Notes: a model not told the origin generated them from the sequence alone. Positions 1 to 12,617 are shown, counted from the stretch's first letter. The stretch is 64,000 nt of DNA from Parasponia andersonii (GCA_002914805.1 JXTB01000116.1:425978-489977); one strand, 5' to 3'. Numbers and translations: made by a program.

Positions 1-281
1 TTTTCTGCTCTTAGAATTTCAGCTCTTTAGACAGTGTGATAAATTCGAGCATGAGATTACATGAAAGATTGTGAGGATATAGAGGGAGGAATAAGGAGCT
101 ACAACTTGGTTAAAGAGGAGAAGAGCGACATATATATTATAAACCAATTATTAAGGGCAGAAGTGACATTTCAGGTGGGTATATGCATATTTTTCAGAGT
201 TTTATTGAGGGAAGCATATGTGCCAAAATATGCCTCTTATGCTGCATATTTAACCTAATTTCTCTACCAAAATTGTGCAGC
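1..281. other. Unassigned left edge
   Basis: AT-rich sequence with no coding similarity that I recognise. It contains a 65-codon open frame (61-258) with no motif, so I do not call a gene. It adjoins the duplicated block that starts near 282. Confidence 0.4.
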
Positions 282-745
282 GTACTATTGTTTGGGTTCT
301 AAACTATTAACTGTCACATAAAGACACTTGTGTAACGATCACGAATCTATTATTGTTAAATCTGACCTAGAAAACGTCAAAATTTCAAAACCCTGTAGGC
401 TTTATCTCTGAGTCTCAGTACTACTGTTTTCAAATTGACCAACACCGTAGCTATAAATATAATATACCTATACATCTAGCTTAGACATGTCATATCTATA
501 CTGCGTCTTCTCCAGGAAATTAGCCCTCAGTTTCTCTTCAAAGTCGTCCTCCTTTTGCGGGATAGTAAATAAAAAATAAGAATTCATTTAAAATTCTTTT
601 TATTTCAGGAAAAAGAGAGATAAATTAAGAAATTACAGTACCTGTTCTAGTTGACATAAATGATTACTTATCTAACTCCTTCTACTTGCTACTTTCGGCC
701 ACCCACCAGTACAGTGGTATATTAGTAGTATAGTACCATGTATAT
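282..745 (+). repeat. Dispersed duplication, copy 1
   Basis: This block is closely similar to 44186-44805 in the same orientation. Shared landmarks in order are gtactattgttt, gtaacgatcac, gacctagaaaacgtcaaaat, tgagtctcagtactact, ctcctttttgc-type text and actttcggccacccacc. This copy has a single middle segment, whereas the 44 kb copy has that segment twice. It contains a TATAAATA-like string (453-460) but no supported reading frame. It may be a copied promoter or an unclassified repeat. Confidence 0.75.
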
Positions 746-1284
746 AGATATGACAAATAAGAAAGAGGAACTTAAGATCAAGTCGTCAACGATGGAAGCA
801 AAACCAATTGTACCTAGTGGATCCAAATTAGTGATCCCATGCAGGGGTTGAGTCTAGGCCTCAGGGCACTAACTGCAGGCAATTCTGTTGCTCCAAAATT
901 TCGAATTAAAATGAAAAAACAAAACGCTCAACACATCATAGTATTTGTATGTTTGCCCTTGTTGGAAAAAACTGGCTGGATTCATAATTTCGCCGAGATG
1001 TTTTGTCTCGAGCTGGTTTAGGTACATATTGTGAGAACCAGTTTAGTAGCTGGCGCTGCCCGAAAACTGTTCATTTGTTAGACATTTTGAAATCTATACG
1101 TGACCTTCCCCGTTCCTTGACCCCTAATTCTTTTGATATGAATATATTTAATTTCTGTCATGGAATAAAAATTCAAGTAACATGCCTTTTGCCCAAATTA
1201 AGATATATCAGTTTCATTATTTAGCTCTGGGAAGGACATCTGCATTAAAGGTATTTGTTAACTAGCTAGGCTAGATCTTATCAG
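746..1284. other. Unassigned flank of copia A
   Basis: No similarity to the second duplicate continues here, and no coding motif is visible. The short open frames at 839-1224 have no recognisable features. The last five bases (1280-1284, atcag) are the probable target duplication of element A. Confidence 0.4.
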
Positions 1285-1793
1285 TGTTAGGAAATATAAG
1301 GGAAAATATATTTCCTAACAATAGTGAGCCACATATTATAATAATTGTATTACACCATATTGTTTCTAAGTGGATCTAATTAAGTGATTTATTGAGTTGT
1401 TTCAGAATATCTAATTAGATATAGATTTCAAATGTAGATACCTAATTAGTTTACCGAGTTAGGTTTGATGGATATACTATACACGGTAGTACATATAGAT
1501 AATATTAAGGCTATGCTCCCTACGCCTAAAAATAACTCATATACATTTTTTCTGTTGGTCACCATCACTAATAAACAACTCCATCAGAGTACGCTTTAGG
1601 TCTTAGATTATGGAAGGTCTAATTCTCTGGCTAACTAGGTCTGTCTCCTTTGCTTCTACCTTCATATCAATCCTTCAGATTACAGTCATTAAGTTATGGA
1701 CTCAGGTATACTTAACAATCTCTAACGTATCAGTTTAGTATACATATTCTATGGTTTGTGTTTGAATAATTGCAATTTTATATTCATCTAACA
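1285..1793 (+). repeat. 5' LTR of copia A
   Basis: It begins TGTTAGGAAA and ends CTAACA. It aligns along its length with 9120-9598, for example gtgatttattg, ggtcaccatcactaat, acagtca and cttaacaatc. The first ~35 bases form a hairpin (taggaaat with atttccta). Confidence 0.88.
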
Positions 1794-1795
1794 AG

Positions 1796-1807
1796 TAGTA
1801 TCAGAGC
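1796..1807 (+). other. Primer binding site, initiator Met tRNA type (mutated)
   Basis: TAGTATCAGAGC lies two bases after the LTR. The usual plant copia site is TGGTATCAGAGC, complementary to the 3' end of initiator tRNA-Met, so there is one G-to-A change. Confidence 0.85.
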
Positions 1808-4756
1808 AGGATTTCATGCTAAATTAATTAGGTTAATGATGCATGCATGCATGTAGTTTTCATAATCTATGCATATTTGGTTTTTAAGGGTTTAAATTAA
1901 ATATATATGATATATGATTTACATGATTTATTAAGTTATTTGATGCCATGAGGGTTAGGTTTGAGCTTGGGTTTATTTTTATTTTGGATTTAGGGCCTAA
2001 ACCATCATTTCTAAGTTTATTTTGATATTTAAAGCCGAATTACCAAATTTCGAATTTTCTAGATTTTCTTGCAATTCACAAAATCGGTCGACCGGATCTG
2101 GGTTTTCGGTTGATTGGTCCTACAAAATGGACATGCTAGATTTTTTCTTAATTTCGGATCTTCAAGTTATTTTATTGGTAGATTCCAATCATTTTGACTT
2201 AAATTATAGAGTTCTGATCTATTTTTGACCTATTAAAATCTAAAATGATCCACACTTTATCCGTTGAAAAACCCTATTTAGTTCTAGGGTTGATGAAGTA
2301 TTTAACCAATTTTAAGATGATCGAATCTGACAATTTGGTCACTATCATCAGATTCGGTCGATCGAAAAATGATAACCAATCAATCGGAAGTTGTCCAAAA
2401 ATCTCAATTTAGTCTCTGTGGTTTTCAGTTGACTGAACAAATAGACCTAATTAATAAAAGTAGTGGTCGATATTACAAGTCAATCGATTCCCACAGCAAA
2501 GAGAATTTTAGTTATTTTGGGCATTTCAATCAATTTTCTTTGCAACATTTGTCTTGTATGTTAGACTAAACACGATAAAGCAATACGTAGGCTAAATAAC
2601 CTCTATTGGTTATTTTTGTTTATTCTAACATATAAAAATGTTGTGGGTTTGTTATTAATATGGATAATTAATGACCCATAAGAAGGTGATTATTTGGCAC
2701 AACAACAAATACACATGTGATAATGAATATGTGATAGTTGTTTAGTTTCTATGTAGACAATAAATCGGCCCAAATGAAGTTTTATTGTTTAACAAAATTT
2801 ACTATTAGTATTTGATTATTACACCTGAGAATATCACTTGCAAATTAATATATCGTCCTAAAGGAAGGCCTATTTATATTACGCTAGGTATTTTGTGAAG
2901 ATAGCCCACTTTTATATAATTATATGATTAGTGTCATTTTGCATATTTTGTGCTAAAATTGTATGCTTATATTGTTAGAATAATGTCTTATAAAATAGTT
3001 TATTATTTAGACATTATAAACAATATTTATTAGATTATTTAGTATCTATTTATTATTAATAAATTCTATGTTATGAATTTCTATTTCATTTATGTCCCAT
3101 TGATAGACTGTGATGTGTATATTTATCTTATGCAAATATCTAAAAAATTCTAAGACATGAAATGAGTAATAAAGAATTATTCGTATGATGAGTTCATTAT
3201 ATTCTTTATTTCATTATGTCTAAATTAAATTGTTCGCATTCTGTATATTGAAGATGGAATACTTTACTATACCATAAAATGTAGTGTTGTCTATTTAATT
3301 AATGAAGTCTCTAATTATCGAAGTGAGTTTTCGGATAGAAACACTAGTGTGTTATAAGAAAGTATAATAACATCGATCAGGACCTAGTGAATTAGAATTT
3401 AAGGTTAAGTACCGTAACTCAAATTTCTAATTTTACTAATCTAGCACTATTGTATAAGACCTTAATCCTAGTAATTAACGAACTTACTTTCATGTGTTTT
3501 GTCTTTTTGAGTTACTAAAGGACTAGTTCCGATTTATGGTTCGAACTCTGGTATCTTGAAAGATAAGGTATATGAAATGTATAGAACATTTTTCATGATA
3601 GACACAATGCATATGATGTCACTTTGAATTTTTTCAAGTACTTGGATAATATAAATAAGAGCCTCGGTATTCACTATGTGAATTTAATTGTGTTAGTATA
3701 AGCGGATATAAATAACATAGTCAACTATTATCCATTAGATGAAAAATGGCAACTCAAAGGTAAATATGTACTAGAGGGGTAATACGATAATTTCATCCTA
3801 CTAGTACGATATTGCATTGGGGGTATGTCTACAGGTATAGTATGTGCTAAATGGATCAAGCTAATTAATTGTTAATAAGCTTCACAGAAAATAAATGACA
3901 TTTAGTCTAAAAGTTCAATATTGGGCCTATAGTGGTGTGCCCCAATATTAATGGACAAAACTCAATCATAATTAAGAGTTAATTATGATAATAAGTATAT
4001 GGTCTAATAAAGCTTGGACTTTATAGATCCATCTGGTCCCCTGTCTAGCTCAAATTAAAGCCCAATAGTTATTTAATGATCAGTTAAGCCCAACAAGCCC
4101 AATAAGCCCATTAGGGATTACTAATCTCTTTATAGTTAAGAGAAAAGTTATCTAGCAACTGGACACAAGTGTTACACGTGAAACACCCCCTTGAGAAGAG
4201 AATGCCACATGAAAAATAGAGAGAGAGTAGAGAAAATCGGCCACCACTAGGGATTCACTGTCTTTGGTGTTTTGGCCATCCCGGAGAAATCGGTTCGAGG
4301 AGATTGTCTTCTTGTTCATCTGTGGATCTCTTTGTTGGGAATCAAGAAGGTGACCACCAACCGAATCAATCAAATGGCTTTCAAGAATAGACGGGAAGAT
4401 GAGAAAGTTGTGGAGTGAATCTGGGTATTGTTCTTATCTAGATCAAGAGTTAATTCATGTTAGATCATGATCCGAAATGTTTTGTAAAAAGAAAAATTTT
4501 AAACGACCAATTCTGCTGTGTTTCTTGATTTTACAAAACTATGGTGTTCTTGAAAATGATTTTACGAAAATATTTTCCGAGAATTTATTCCAGCTAATAC
4601 CAGCATATATATGATATTTAAGTTGTGAGAGTGTTTAATTTATGGTTTTATTTTTGTTCTTTATTTAGTTTCTTTTGCCAATCTGAGTTCGATACATGTG
4701 CTTACTGACACAAATTTTAAAGCCTGTAAAGAGAATGTTATAATCTACTGGGTTGT
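1808..4756 (+). other. Long untranslated leader of copia A
   Basis: Almost 3 kb lies between the primer site and the first gag similarity, unusually long for copia. No coding similarity is visible. The stretch 2960-4400 has LTR-leader style text: repeated 'agccca' motifs near 4060-4110, a hairpin around 3927-3950 (caatattgggcc with ccccaatatt), and an AG-rich stretch near 4220. It may hold an unrecognised nested insertion. I could not find clean ends. Confidence 0.5.
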
Positions 4757-5440
4757 ATGAATCTTGACTTGGCACTTAAAAAGAACCAAATCCCTGCTCT
4801 TACGGAGGAAAGTTCTTTTGATGATAAGAAGAATTGTACTTTGGGAAAAGTCTAATTATATAAGTGTCATGATCATGAAGCACTCAATTTCTAGAATTTA
4901 TGCGGAGATCTTTGCCAAAAGAGGAAAATGCTAAGGCTTTCTTTGCTACTCTTGATAAATTATATCTTAAAAATGAGAAGGCTGGGATGATTACTACCTC
5001 TGGGGAACTTTTCTTAATGAGATATAGCAGCAAAAAAAATATGTGGAAGTACATCATGCAGATGTCTTATTTGGCTGATAAGCTTAAGGAGCTCAAGTTA
5101 GAAATATTGAAAGACATGCTTATGGCTTTGGTACTTATTTCTCTTCCTACACAGTATGGAAACCTAAAGATAATATACAATGCTCAAAAGGACAAATGGA
5201 ATATTAATGAGTTAATATCCTTTTTTATTCAACAAGAAGAGAAAATTAAAGCAGAAAGATCTGAAAAGTGCTAATTTGACTACTACTTCTAAGGCAAATA
5301 AGAGAAAAATAGATAAGAAAAAGGAAGCTACAGTGGCCCCACCTTTCTAAGGTGCAAAATAAACAAGGTGAGTAAGGTTATTTCTTTTGTGACAAGGTCA
5401 GACATTTAAAGAAGGAATTAGCTAAATACAGATCTTGACA
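4757..5440 (+). pseudogene. gag: copia A gag remnant (capsid/nucleocapsid)
   Basis: Gag would form the virus-like particle that packages the RNA. The likely start is the ATG at 4757 (MNLDLALKK, then PALTEES), as in many plant copia Gags. That frame stops after about 33 codons and resumes after a shift. The open piece 4900-5274 (124 residues) matches the UBN2-type Gag region: IPKEENAKAF-like start, SSKKNMWKYIMQMSYLADKL, LISLPTQYGNLK and the ELISFFIQQEEK tail. The CCHC zinc knuckle at about 5383-5431 is damaged: YFFCDKVRHLKKE keeps one Cys and the His but has lost the first and last Cys. At least two frameshifts and several stops make this non-functional. Confidence 0.85.
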
Positions 5441-5499
5441 TGTTAAAAAGAGGTAAGGTTTCCATTTATATTTGTTCTGAAGTTAATTTAAATTTTGTA

Positions 5500-6660
5500 C
5501 CTAAGGATACTTGGTGGATAGATTCTGCTACTACTACTCACATAAGTGTTCCCATGCAGGGTTGCCTATGGAGCTAGAAGCCAAATGATGCTGAAAAAGT
5601 CATTTTTGTGGGCGATGACCAAACAACTAAAGCGGAGGCCATAGGGCATTTTAGATTATTTTTAACTTATAGGAAACATTTGGAATTATATAAGACTTTT
5701 GTAGTATCATCTTTAAGATAGAATTCGGTTTTTATTTCTGTTTTGGACAAATCAGGCTTTTATTATTTTCTTCAGAAATAATAAATTTAGCCTTATTTAG
5801 ATTCAAATAATATTGATACTAGTTTTCTTAATGACAACTTATATATATTGAATACTCAACCGTCAATTAATGAAATATTTCATATTAATTCAAGAGGTAC
5901 AAAATGAAAATTAACAAATAAGAACTCACAGATGTTATGACACAAATGCTTAGGACCCATTTCTAAACAAGGAATTGAATGTCTTATGTTTGATGGGATT
6001 CTTGGTCCTCTTGATTTGGCAAATGTTTGGATCTGCATTGAGTATATAAAGCGGAAACAAACGAATGCTAGGAAGTTATGTGCCAATAGGAGTTTTAGCA
6101 ATTTTGAATTGATATATACAAATATTTGTGGTCCATTCCCTATGACTTCTTAGAATGGACAACAATACTTTATCACGTTCATAGACGATTATTTTTACTA
6201 TGGATACATATACTTAATTATAAGAAGTCACAATCATTGGATGTCTTTATGACTTATAAAGCTGAAGTTGAAAATCAGTTTGATAAGAAAATTAAGAATG
6301 TCAAATCTAATTGTGGTGGTAAATAATATGGTCGATATGACGGATCAGGTGAATAACGTCCATAGTCCTTTGCTAAGTATTTAAAAGAGTACGACGTCAT
6401 TTTGTAAGACACTATGCCAGAAAAATCTAGCATAAATGGTTTTATTAAACAATACAATAGGATGCTTAAGGATATAGTAAGGAGTATGAATAGTTATTCT
6501 ACCGTACCAGAATCACTGTGGGGAGACACACTCAAAACTACAACATACATCCTAAATAGAATACCAAGTAAAGTAGTAGGAAAAATCCCTTATAGACTCT
6601 GGAGTGGGAAAAAGCCCAATATAAGTCATTTATACATATAAGATTGTCTAGTTGAGGTAA
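5500..6660 (+). pseudogene. pol: copia A protease and integrase remnant
   Basis: The protease active-site region is at 5506-5560: WWIDSATTTHIS, where the family has a D-S-G core, so the Gly is changed. The pre-integrase region begins near 5880. The integrase core follows at 6100-6640. Its first catalytic block reads YTNICGPF, with Asn in place of the Asp expected in HTD, then FIDDY. The C-terminal part of the core is the clearest: 6414-6641 gives RSMNSYSTVPESLWGD, TYILNRIPSK and YRLWSGKKPNISHL. Stops and shifts separate all the parts. The order protease, integrase, reverse transcriptase places it in Ty1/copia. Confidence 0.85.
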
Positions 6661-8417
6661 GGCCTTACAAGCCAAATAAAAAGAAACTAAACTTAAGAAC
6701 TAATTGTAAACTGCTACTTGTAGGGTATTTTGAAAGATCAAGAGGCTATAAATTTTATGATCCCGTAGTAAAGTCATTTTTCAAGGTGAGAAATACGAGA
6801 ATTCTTAACGATATTGAGTTTGGAAAGGAAGATAATGTTAAGGACATTGTTTTTGAAGAGAAATTTGTTTCGTCTTATATAGTTGTTATTGAAAATAGTC
6901 AGGATACTCAAGATCCTGTTCATGATAATATTATTATTTATGATGTAATCATTCAGTACAAAATAATATTCAAGAGATTCTTGTCTCAGATAAGATAAAT
7001 ACTTCTAAAGAGCAAACTCAATAATATCAAGAACAAGTGCTTATAAAGAGATCCACTAGAGAAAGAAGAAGCGTGGTTTTGGATAATTATATCATATATC
7101 TCTAGGAATATGACTTTGACATCAGGATAGTGAAAGATGATCCAATCAACTTCACTTAAGTCAAAGAAAGTTCTAATTCTCATAAGTGGATTGATGCCAT
7201 GAATGAGAAAATAAAGTCTATGAAAGGCAATGACGTTTGGGATCTCATCAAATTATTTAAAGGTACAAAGCCTATTAGTTACAAATGGATATTTAAGATC
7301 AAACAGGATTCAAAAAGTAATGTTGAGAGATATAAGACTCGTCTTATCGCGAAAGGCTTCACTTTGAAGGAAAGCATTGACTTTAAAGAGACTTTCTCTT
7401 CAGTTACTTCAAAGGACTCTTTTAGAGTAATTATGGCATTTATAGCTCATTTTAATATTGAGTTTCATTAGATAGACGTTAAGACTGCATTTTTTAATGG
7501 TGACATTGATGAGATGATTTATATGGTGCAACTAAAAATCTTTGTATCGGAAGATCCAAAATCTATGGTTTGTAAACTCAAAAAGTCCATTTATAGTCTC
7601 AAGCAGGTTTTCTGTCAATGGTATCACAAGTTTCAACAAATTTCTGGCAAAGAATTTTGAAATGAAAGATCTTAGAGTCACTTCTTTTGTACTAAGTATA
7701 TAGATACACCGAGATCACTCTCATGGTATCCTTAAGTTGTCACATAAGAGCTATATTGAGAGGGTGCTCAGTAGATTTGGTATGGATAAGTATACACCAA
7801 TGGACACTCTGGTGTCTAAAAGAGATAAATTTTGCCTCAGTCAAAACTTTAAGAATGATATTGATAAAGTAGCCATGCAATAGTTTCCTTATGCTTCAGT
7901 TATAGGAAGTCTGATATATGCTCAAGTATCTATGCATGCAAATTTTGTGTTCATAGTTGGTATGTTGAGCAGATATATGAGTAACCCTGAAATGAATCAT
8001 TGGAAGATAGCAAAATGGGTTATGATGTATTTATAGAGAACAAAGAAATACATGTTCACTTATCAGAGATCGGATATTTTGGAGATCATTAGATATTTTG
8101 ACTCTGATTTTACAAGATGCTTTAATAGCAAAAGATCCATATCAGACTATATCTATCTATTAGTTAGAGAAGTGATTTTCTAGAAGAGTGCTAAGCAAAT
8201 ACTCATAGCTACTTCAACTATTAATGCTGAATTCATGGCTTATTATGAGGTATTCAATCAAGGGATATGGCTATAAAACTTTGTCACGAGACTGCATATA
8301 ATAAATAACATTGAAAGGTCATTGAAGCTTTATTGTGATAATAACTCTGTCGTACTATATTCCAACAATAATAGAAGCTCATCGAAATCAAGGCATGTTG
8401 ATATCAAGTTCCTAACT

Positions 8418-8481
<64 letters not shown>

Positions 8482-8620
8482 AGAGTCGACTAATATCGAT
8501 AGAGCATATTGGTACAAACTCTATGATAACGAATCTGTTCACCAAAGTTGTACCACATAAAGTGTTTCACGAGAACACTATTCATATGGTTGTTGTATTT
8601 TTGGATGATGTGTAGTTTTA
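6661..8620 (+). pseudogene. pol: copia A reverse transcriptase and RNase H remnant
   Basis: Reverse transcriptase similarity starts at 7190 (WIDAMNEKIKSM, NDVWDLI), continues with YKWIFKIKQDS, RLIAKGFT and DVKTAFFNGDIDE, then SIYSLKQ and QWYHKF at about 7625. The text then jumps directly to LAKNFEMKDL near 7645, so the segment with the YVDD catalytic motif is missing, a deletion of roughly 130 bp by family spacing. Downstream are KSYIERVLSRFGMDKYTPMD, a YASVIGSLIYA block and RNase H text (LYCDNNSVVLYSNNNRSSS, RHVDIKFL). The RNase H tail is disrupted by a (AG)29 tract. Numerous stops are present. Confidence 0.87.
8421..8478 (+). repeat. (AG)29 microsatellite inside RNase H
   Basis: An uninterrupted dinucleotide run sits exactly where the family encodes a Lys/Arg-Glu-Arg stretch after HVDIKFL. 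It is read as alternating Arg-Glu and therefore probably grew from a short codon run. Confidence 0.97.
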
Positions 8621-9119
8621 GTGGGAGTTTATAGTTCGGATTAGATATTTGTTAATGACACTTGTTTATGTTTGTTACTACAGTACTTTGGTTGATGGAT
8701 TTTCGTTGTAGACTATGTTCATTTATATAATATAATGTCTTTCATATTTATTGCTTTTCTATTATGGTTTAACACTAAAGTTTGTGGTAATATACTAAAA
8801 AGAAAAGACTAAGATCGATCTCTATACAATTTCAGGAGGACGAGTTGGAAATAGGCATATTAAATCATATTGCATGTAATTTCCATGCTACATTCCATAT
8901 TTAGTTTGTATCATTCAGTTATATTAGTAGAGTGATCATTGAAGGTTCTAGTTGTCATTCCAATAAGTTCAACGACTAGTGCATTGGTTTCATGCTGATA
9001 TGTCTAATGGATAGGATTACAATTTTGAGGATATTAAAAAATAATATGGTATTTTCATTGCTATATTTTAGTTCAGCAATACAATTATATTTGGTACATA
9101 TATGACCTAAGTAGGAGAT

Positions 9120-9598
9120 TATTAGGAAAATATATTTCCTAATAATAGTGGACCAAATATTATAACAATTGTATTGTGCTATATTGTCTCTAAATAGACC
9201 CAATTAAGTGATTTATTGGGTTGGATCAGAACATCTAATTGGGTATGAATATCAAATATGGATACCTAGTTAGTCTATCTAGTTGAATTTGATGGATACC
9301 TTACACGATAGTACATATAATTAATATTAGTGTTATAGTCCCCATACCTAAAAATAATTCACGTACATTGGTCACCATCACTAATAGAAAATTCCGTATG
9401 CTTTAGGCTTTAGATTGTGGAACGTCTAACCCTCTGACTATCAAAGTCCGTCTTTTTCGCTTCTGCTTTCAGATCAATCCTCCATATTACAGTCACTAAG
9501 CTATGGATTTAGGTATACTTAACAATCCCTAGCCTATCAATTTAGTACGAATATTCTAGAGTTTGTATTTGGTTAATTACAATCTCATATAATTAATA
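9120..9598 (+). repeat. 3' LTR of copia A
   Basis: A purine-rich tract (gtaggaga, ending at 9118) precedes it. It begins TATTAGGAAAATAT, where the 5' LTR has TGTTAGGAAATAT, and ends attaata, where the 5' copy has ctaaca. Both termini therefore carry a G-to-A or C-to-T change. About 30 bp shorter than the 5' LTR. Confidence 0.85.
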
Positions 9599-9603
9599 AT
9601 CAA

Positions 9604-11116
9604 CTCACCTTCTTCCATTATTATTATTATTATTTTGGAATAAGTTTGTAATAGATATGTCAGTTAATAAAAGTATTCTAAAGGTTTGTAGGGATCATTC
9701 GTTTTTTTTCTTCTTTTTTTTGAGGTAATATTTTTCAAAATATTGATATCGCGCTGTTCATATTTGATCCAATGGTTTAAAAAGAAAAAATTCCACCTAT
9801 ACATATAAAAAAAAATAGCTCTATAACAAAATTTCCTTATTTTTTATTTTGGTCTAAGAGTTGAATTTTCGATTTCTTTGCACGTGGTGACAATGGATAC
9901 AGTTTGTAAAAAAAGGAAAAAAAAAAAAAAAAACGGACTCATGCAGTTATAAAATATATAGCTAATATGGCCAAATCAACGTGAGCTGTAATTTACCTAT
10001 TCTCGGGAAAGAATATTTGTCGTACTTTGATCTTTCCAAGGTTAAATAGGGTTAAATCAAAGCTATAATTGCACTTTTTATAGTGTAATTTTCTCGGGAA
10101 AGTTTATTATTGTACTTATCTTTACAAGGCTGATTTCGATTCTGTCCCGTGATTATTTAAGTCATGTCTTTACTTTGACTAAGAAATTAGGGATAACAAA
10201 TTATACGAGTTAAAAGTACAATACGTAGATTTACCCCTTACATTTTCTATGAAGCTCCATAGACAGACCATTATGATCCATAATGTGACAAGATTACTCT
10301 TTCTCCTCTTCGCGACTAGGTTACAGTTGCCATCAAATCAGGGATAGGTTTGCGAGTTGCTACTTTTATAGGTTGTCCCCAAGTGGGTTCTGTCTGACTT
10401 TGATTGGGCTGTTTTTAGACTTTTGGTGTAGAAAGATACATGGGCATATACCAAATCTTTTTGCGTAAATTGAGGAGCGCATAGTACCCACAACAAATTC
10501 TTTACCTTGACAACGAAATCTTTGCCCTGATATGGTAAATTTGGTCCTGTCTTCTTCCTTCTTTTAAAAATCGCTTCAGATAATATATACATATGGTCCA
10601 TTCCACGTAATACATAATACGAAATAGCTCAACTCTAGATAAAGTCTATGGCCACATTAATCGTAATACGTAATAGCTCAACTCTAGATAAAGTCTATGG
10701 CCACATTAATTTGTAGCTGAGCTAGTATACATGGCTTAGGCTTTGCGTTTGCACTTTGAACCCTTCAGATTCTTCTTTTCGCATGCTTTAAAACCTGACT
10801 TTGCATTGTTGCATTGTTCTCCACAGGGCTCCCTCTTGATCGAATTAGGATATTCCTAAACTGGTCAGATGCGAGAAAGTAGAATCCAACTTTGATCTTA
10901 ATGTACTTCTTTTGTTTTGGAACTCATTATAGAATTTTCTCCTATTCAGCATAGCCAGTTTTAGCTATTATGCCACTCTCCGGAATTGTTAAAAGGTCTT
11001 TTTTTTTTAAAAAAAAAAAAAAAAACTGAATTTTGAATCTTTTATCGGATTTGGTGGAGAAAACTAATAATGAAAAACATACCAAACATATATTGCTCAA
11101 TTTGATAAGCATCGTA
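9604..11116. other. Intergenic DNA, no gene seen
   Basis: Contains a short (ATT)n run near 9618-9636 and poly-A/T runs (9911-9933). An open frame on the - strand at 10338-10601 has no recognisable motif and is not called. The only structure is the tandem duplication listed separately. Confidence 0.5.
10615..10711. repeat. 49 bp tandem duplication
   Basis: Two adjacent copies of a unit running from taatacgaaatagctcaact to ggccacattaatcg (about 10615-10663 and 10664-10711), differing at one or two bases. A recent local duplication. Confidence 0.93.
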
Positions 11117-11816
11117 ACTGGTGTTTGGTTAATAGTAATGGAATGTAATGAATTAGAATATAATGACTTTAAATTGTTTATTTTCACTTTTTACTTATAA
11201 ATGGTCTTTACAATGTAATGATTATTACATCAAATAAAGAAATTAGAATTACATTTGAAAATAGATGTAAATGTTATTTTATTCTTAAGTTAGCCACTTT
11301 TTTCCTTTTTATCCCTTATTTAATATGTTTTGTCCCCTCATTATCATCTTCTTCCTCATATCTATACCAAACAAAGTGTAAAACTTGTATCCATATCTAT
11401 GACTAAATCACTTATAAACAATATTTTTCTTCATATCATCCATTTACTATATTTTTGTTTTCTAATATATATTTTGTATGTTATATTCATATGGAAAATA
11501 ATAATGAACAATTATTAAAATATTGATTTTACTATCACAAGAATTGAATCTATTTTTATATTTGGTAATTGAATCTATTTAATCATTACCATAAGTATAA
11601 CTACTTTCTTTTTTCCAATAATAATAAAATTTATTTAAAAAAAAATAAATTCAAAATCAGGGGTATATTAGTCAAAGTACAGTTAATTTTATCACATTCC
11701 ATAGTTGATTCCAAAGTTTCAACCAAACAAAATAATCACATTTCTTTTCCTTTTCATTCTCATTCCAATTACGATTACCATTACATTCAATTTCATTTCA
11801 CCCAACCAAATGAGAC
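11117..11816. mobile_element. TIR element, 'gtttggtt' type (candidate)
   Basis: The left end reads ggtgtttggttaatag followed by aatggaatgtaatgaatt. The right end, read on the opposite strand, gives tcatttggttgggtg followed by aatgtaatggtaatc. Such G(T)TTTGGTT...AACCAAA ends are common in plant MITEs. No open frame inside encodes a transposase. Exact ends and target duplication were not resolved. Confidence 0.5.
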
Positions 11817-11870
11817 CAAAGATTCATGCTTGCGGGGAATTCCATCCTATTTTAGAACTCTATATTATAT

Positions 11871-11905
<35 letters not shown>

Positions 11906-11906
<1 letters not shown>

Positions 11907-12573
11907 GTAAGTGATGTTTCAATAGAAATTTTTGTTTTTACTCCATGGATGAGTACTCTAATTTGGGCTATTGGATTTTAATCTAATGACTAAAATAATA
12001 TTAGTAGATTTACTAAAGAAATTAATATAATTAATACATATATAAATATAGAAAATTATTTAAAACAAACAATATGGGTAACTTTAGTTAATTTTTTTTA
12101 TTTTCTTTTTTTTATAAGAAAATGAAACTAGTGAAAAATACTTAATAATCTTAAATTACTCTTAACTCTCTTCTTCATTAAAAAAAACAACAAAAGATTT
12201 ACAAATTTTAAGTTGTTTCACGCATAATTATTTTTTTAAACAAATTTTCTTTCAATGTAGTTGCTTTATTCATTTTTGTTATATTAGAAAAAAAATTATT
12301 CATAATATAAAAATTATGTTACCGTGGATTTTACCTTTTGTATAATAAAAAAGAAATTTTATGAAATATTGAAGATACAATTATATATATAGTTTTAAAT
12401 TAAAGGAAATTAAAAAAATTAAACTTTAAATTAAATTTTCAAAAACAAAATAAAGAAAAAAGAATTAGAAATTAATATATTGAACGTGATGACTTGTTAT
12501 TATAGTTTTATTTCCAAACTAGTCAAACTTACCCATCCATAGAACAATAACAAAAATACCCATTGAAAACTCA

Positions 12574-12577
<4 letters not shown>
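11906..12577. mobile_element. MITE in a (TA)n tract, family 1, complete copy
   Basis: The left end gatgtttcaatag...tttttgtttttactcc...atggatgagta pairs as an imperfect inverted repeat of about 45 bp with the right end acccatccatag...aacaaaaatacccattgaaaactcac. (TA)n tracts abut both sides (11866-11905 and 12578-12615), as for rice micron elements that insert into TA microsatellites. No coding capacity. Related ends occur at 18991, 35748 and 43451. Confidence 0.75.

Positions 12578-12615
<38 letters not shown>
12578..12615. repeat. (TA)n tract
   Basis: A TA dinucleotide run immediately after the family 1 MITE. Confidence 0.95.

Positions 12616-12617
<2 letters not shown>

Larger units (their letters stand above)
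1285..9598 (+). mobile_element. Ty1/copia LTR retrotransposon A (decayed)
   Basis: An 8.3 kb element with two related LTRs (1285-1793 and 9120-9598), a primer binding site just inside the 5' LTR, and gag, protease, integrase, reverse transcriptase and RNase H remnants in copia order (integrase before reverse transcriptase) on the + strand. The flanks are atcag (1280-1284) and atcaa (9599-9603), a probable 5 bp target duplication with one change. Many stops, frameshifts and deletions, together with clearly diverged LTRs, mark it as the oldest complete copia element in the window. It cannot encode its own proteins. Confidence 0.9.

Noticed and set aside
10338-10601. 87-codon open frame on the - strand
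   Set aside because: No motif, no neighbours, no codon-usage signal that I can judge; probably chance.
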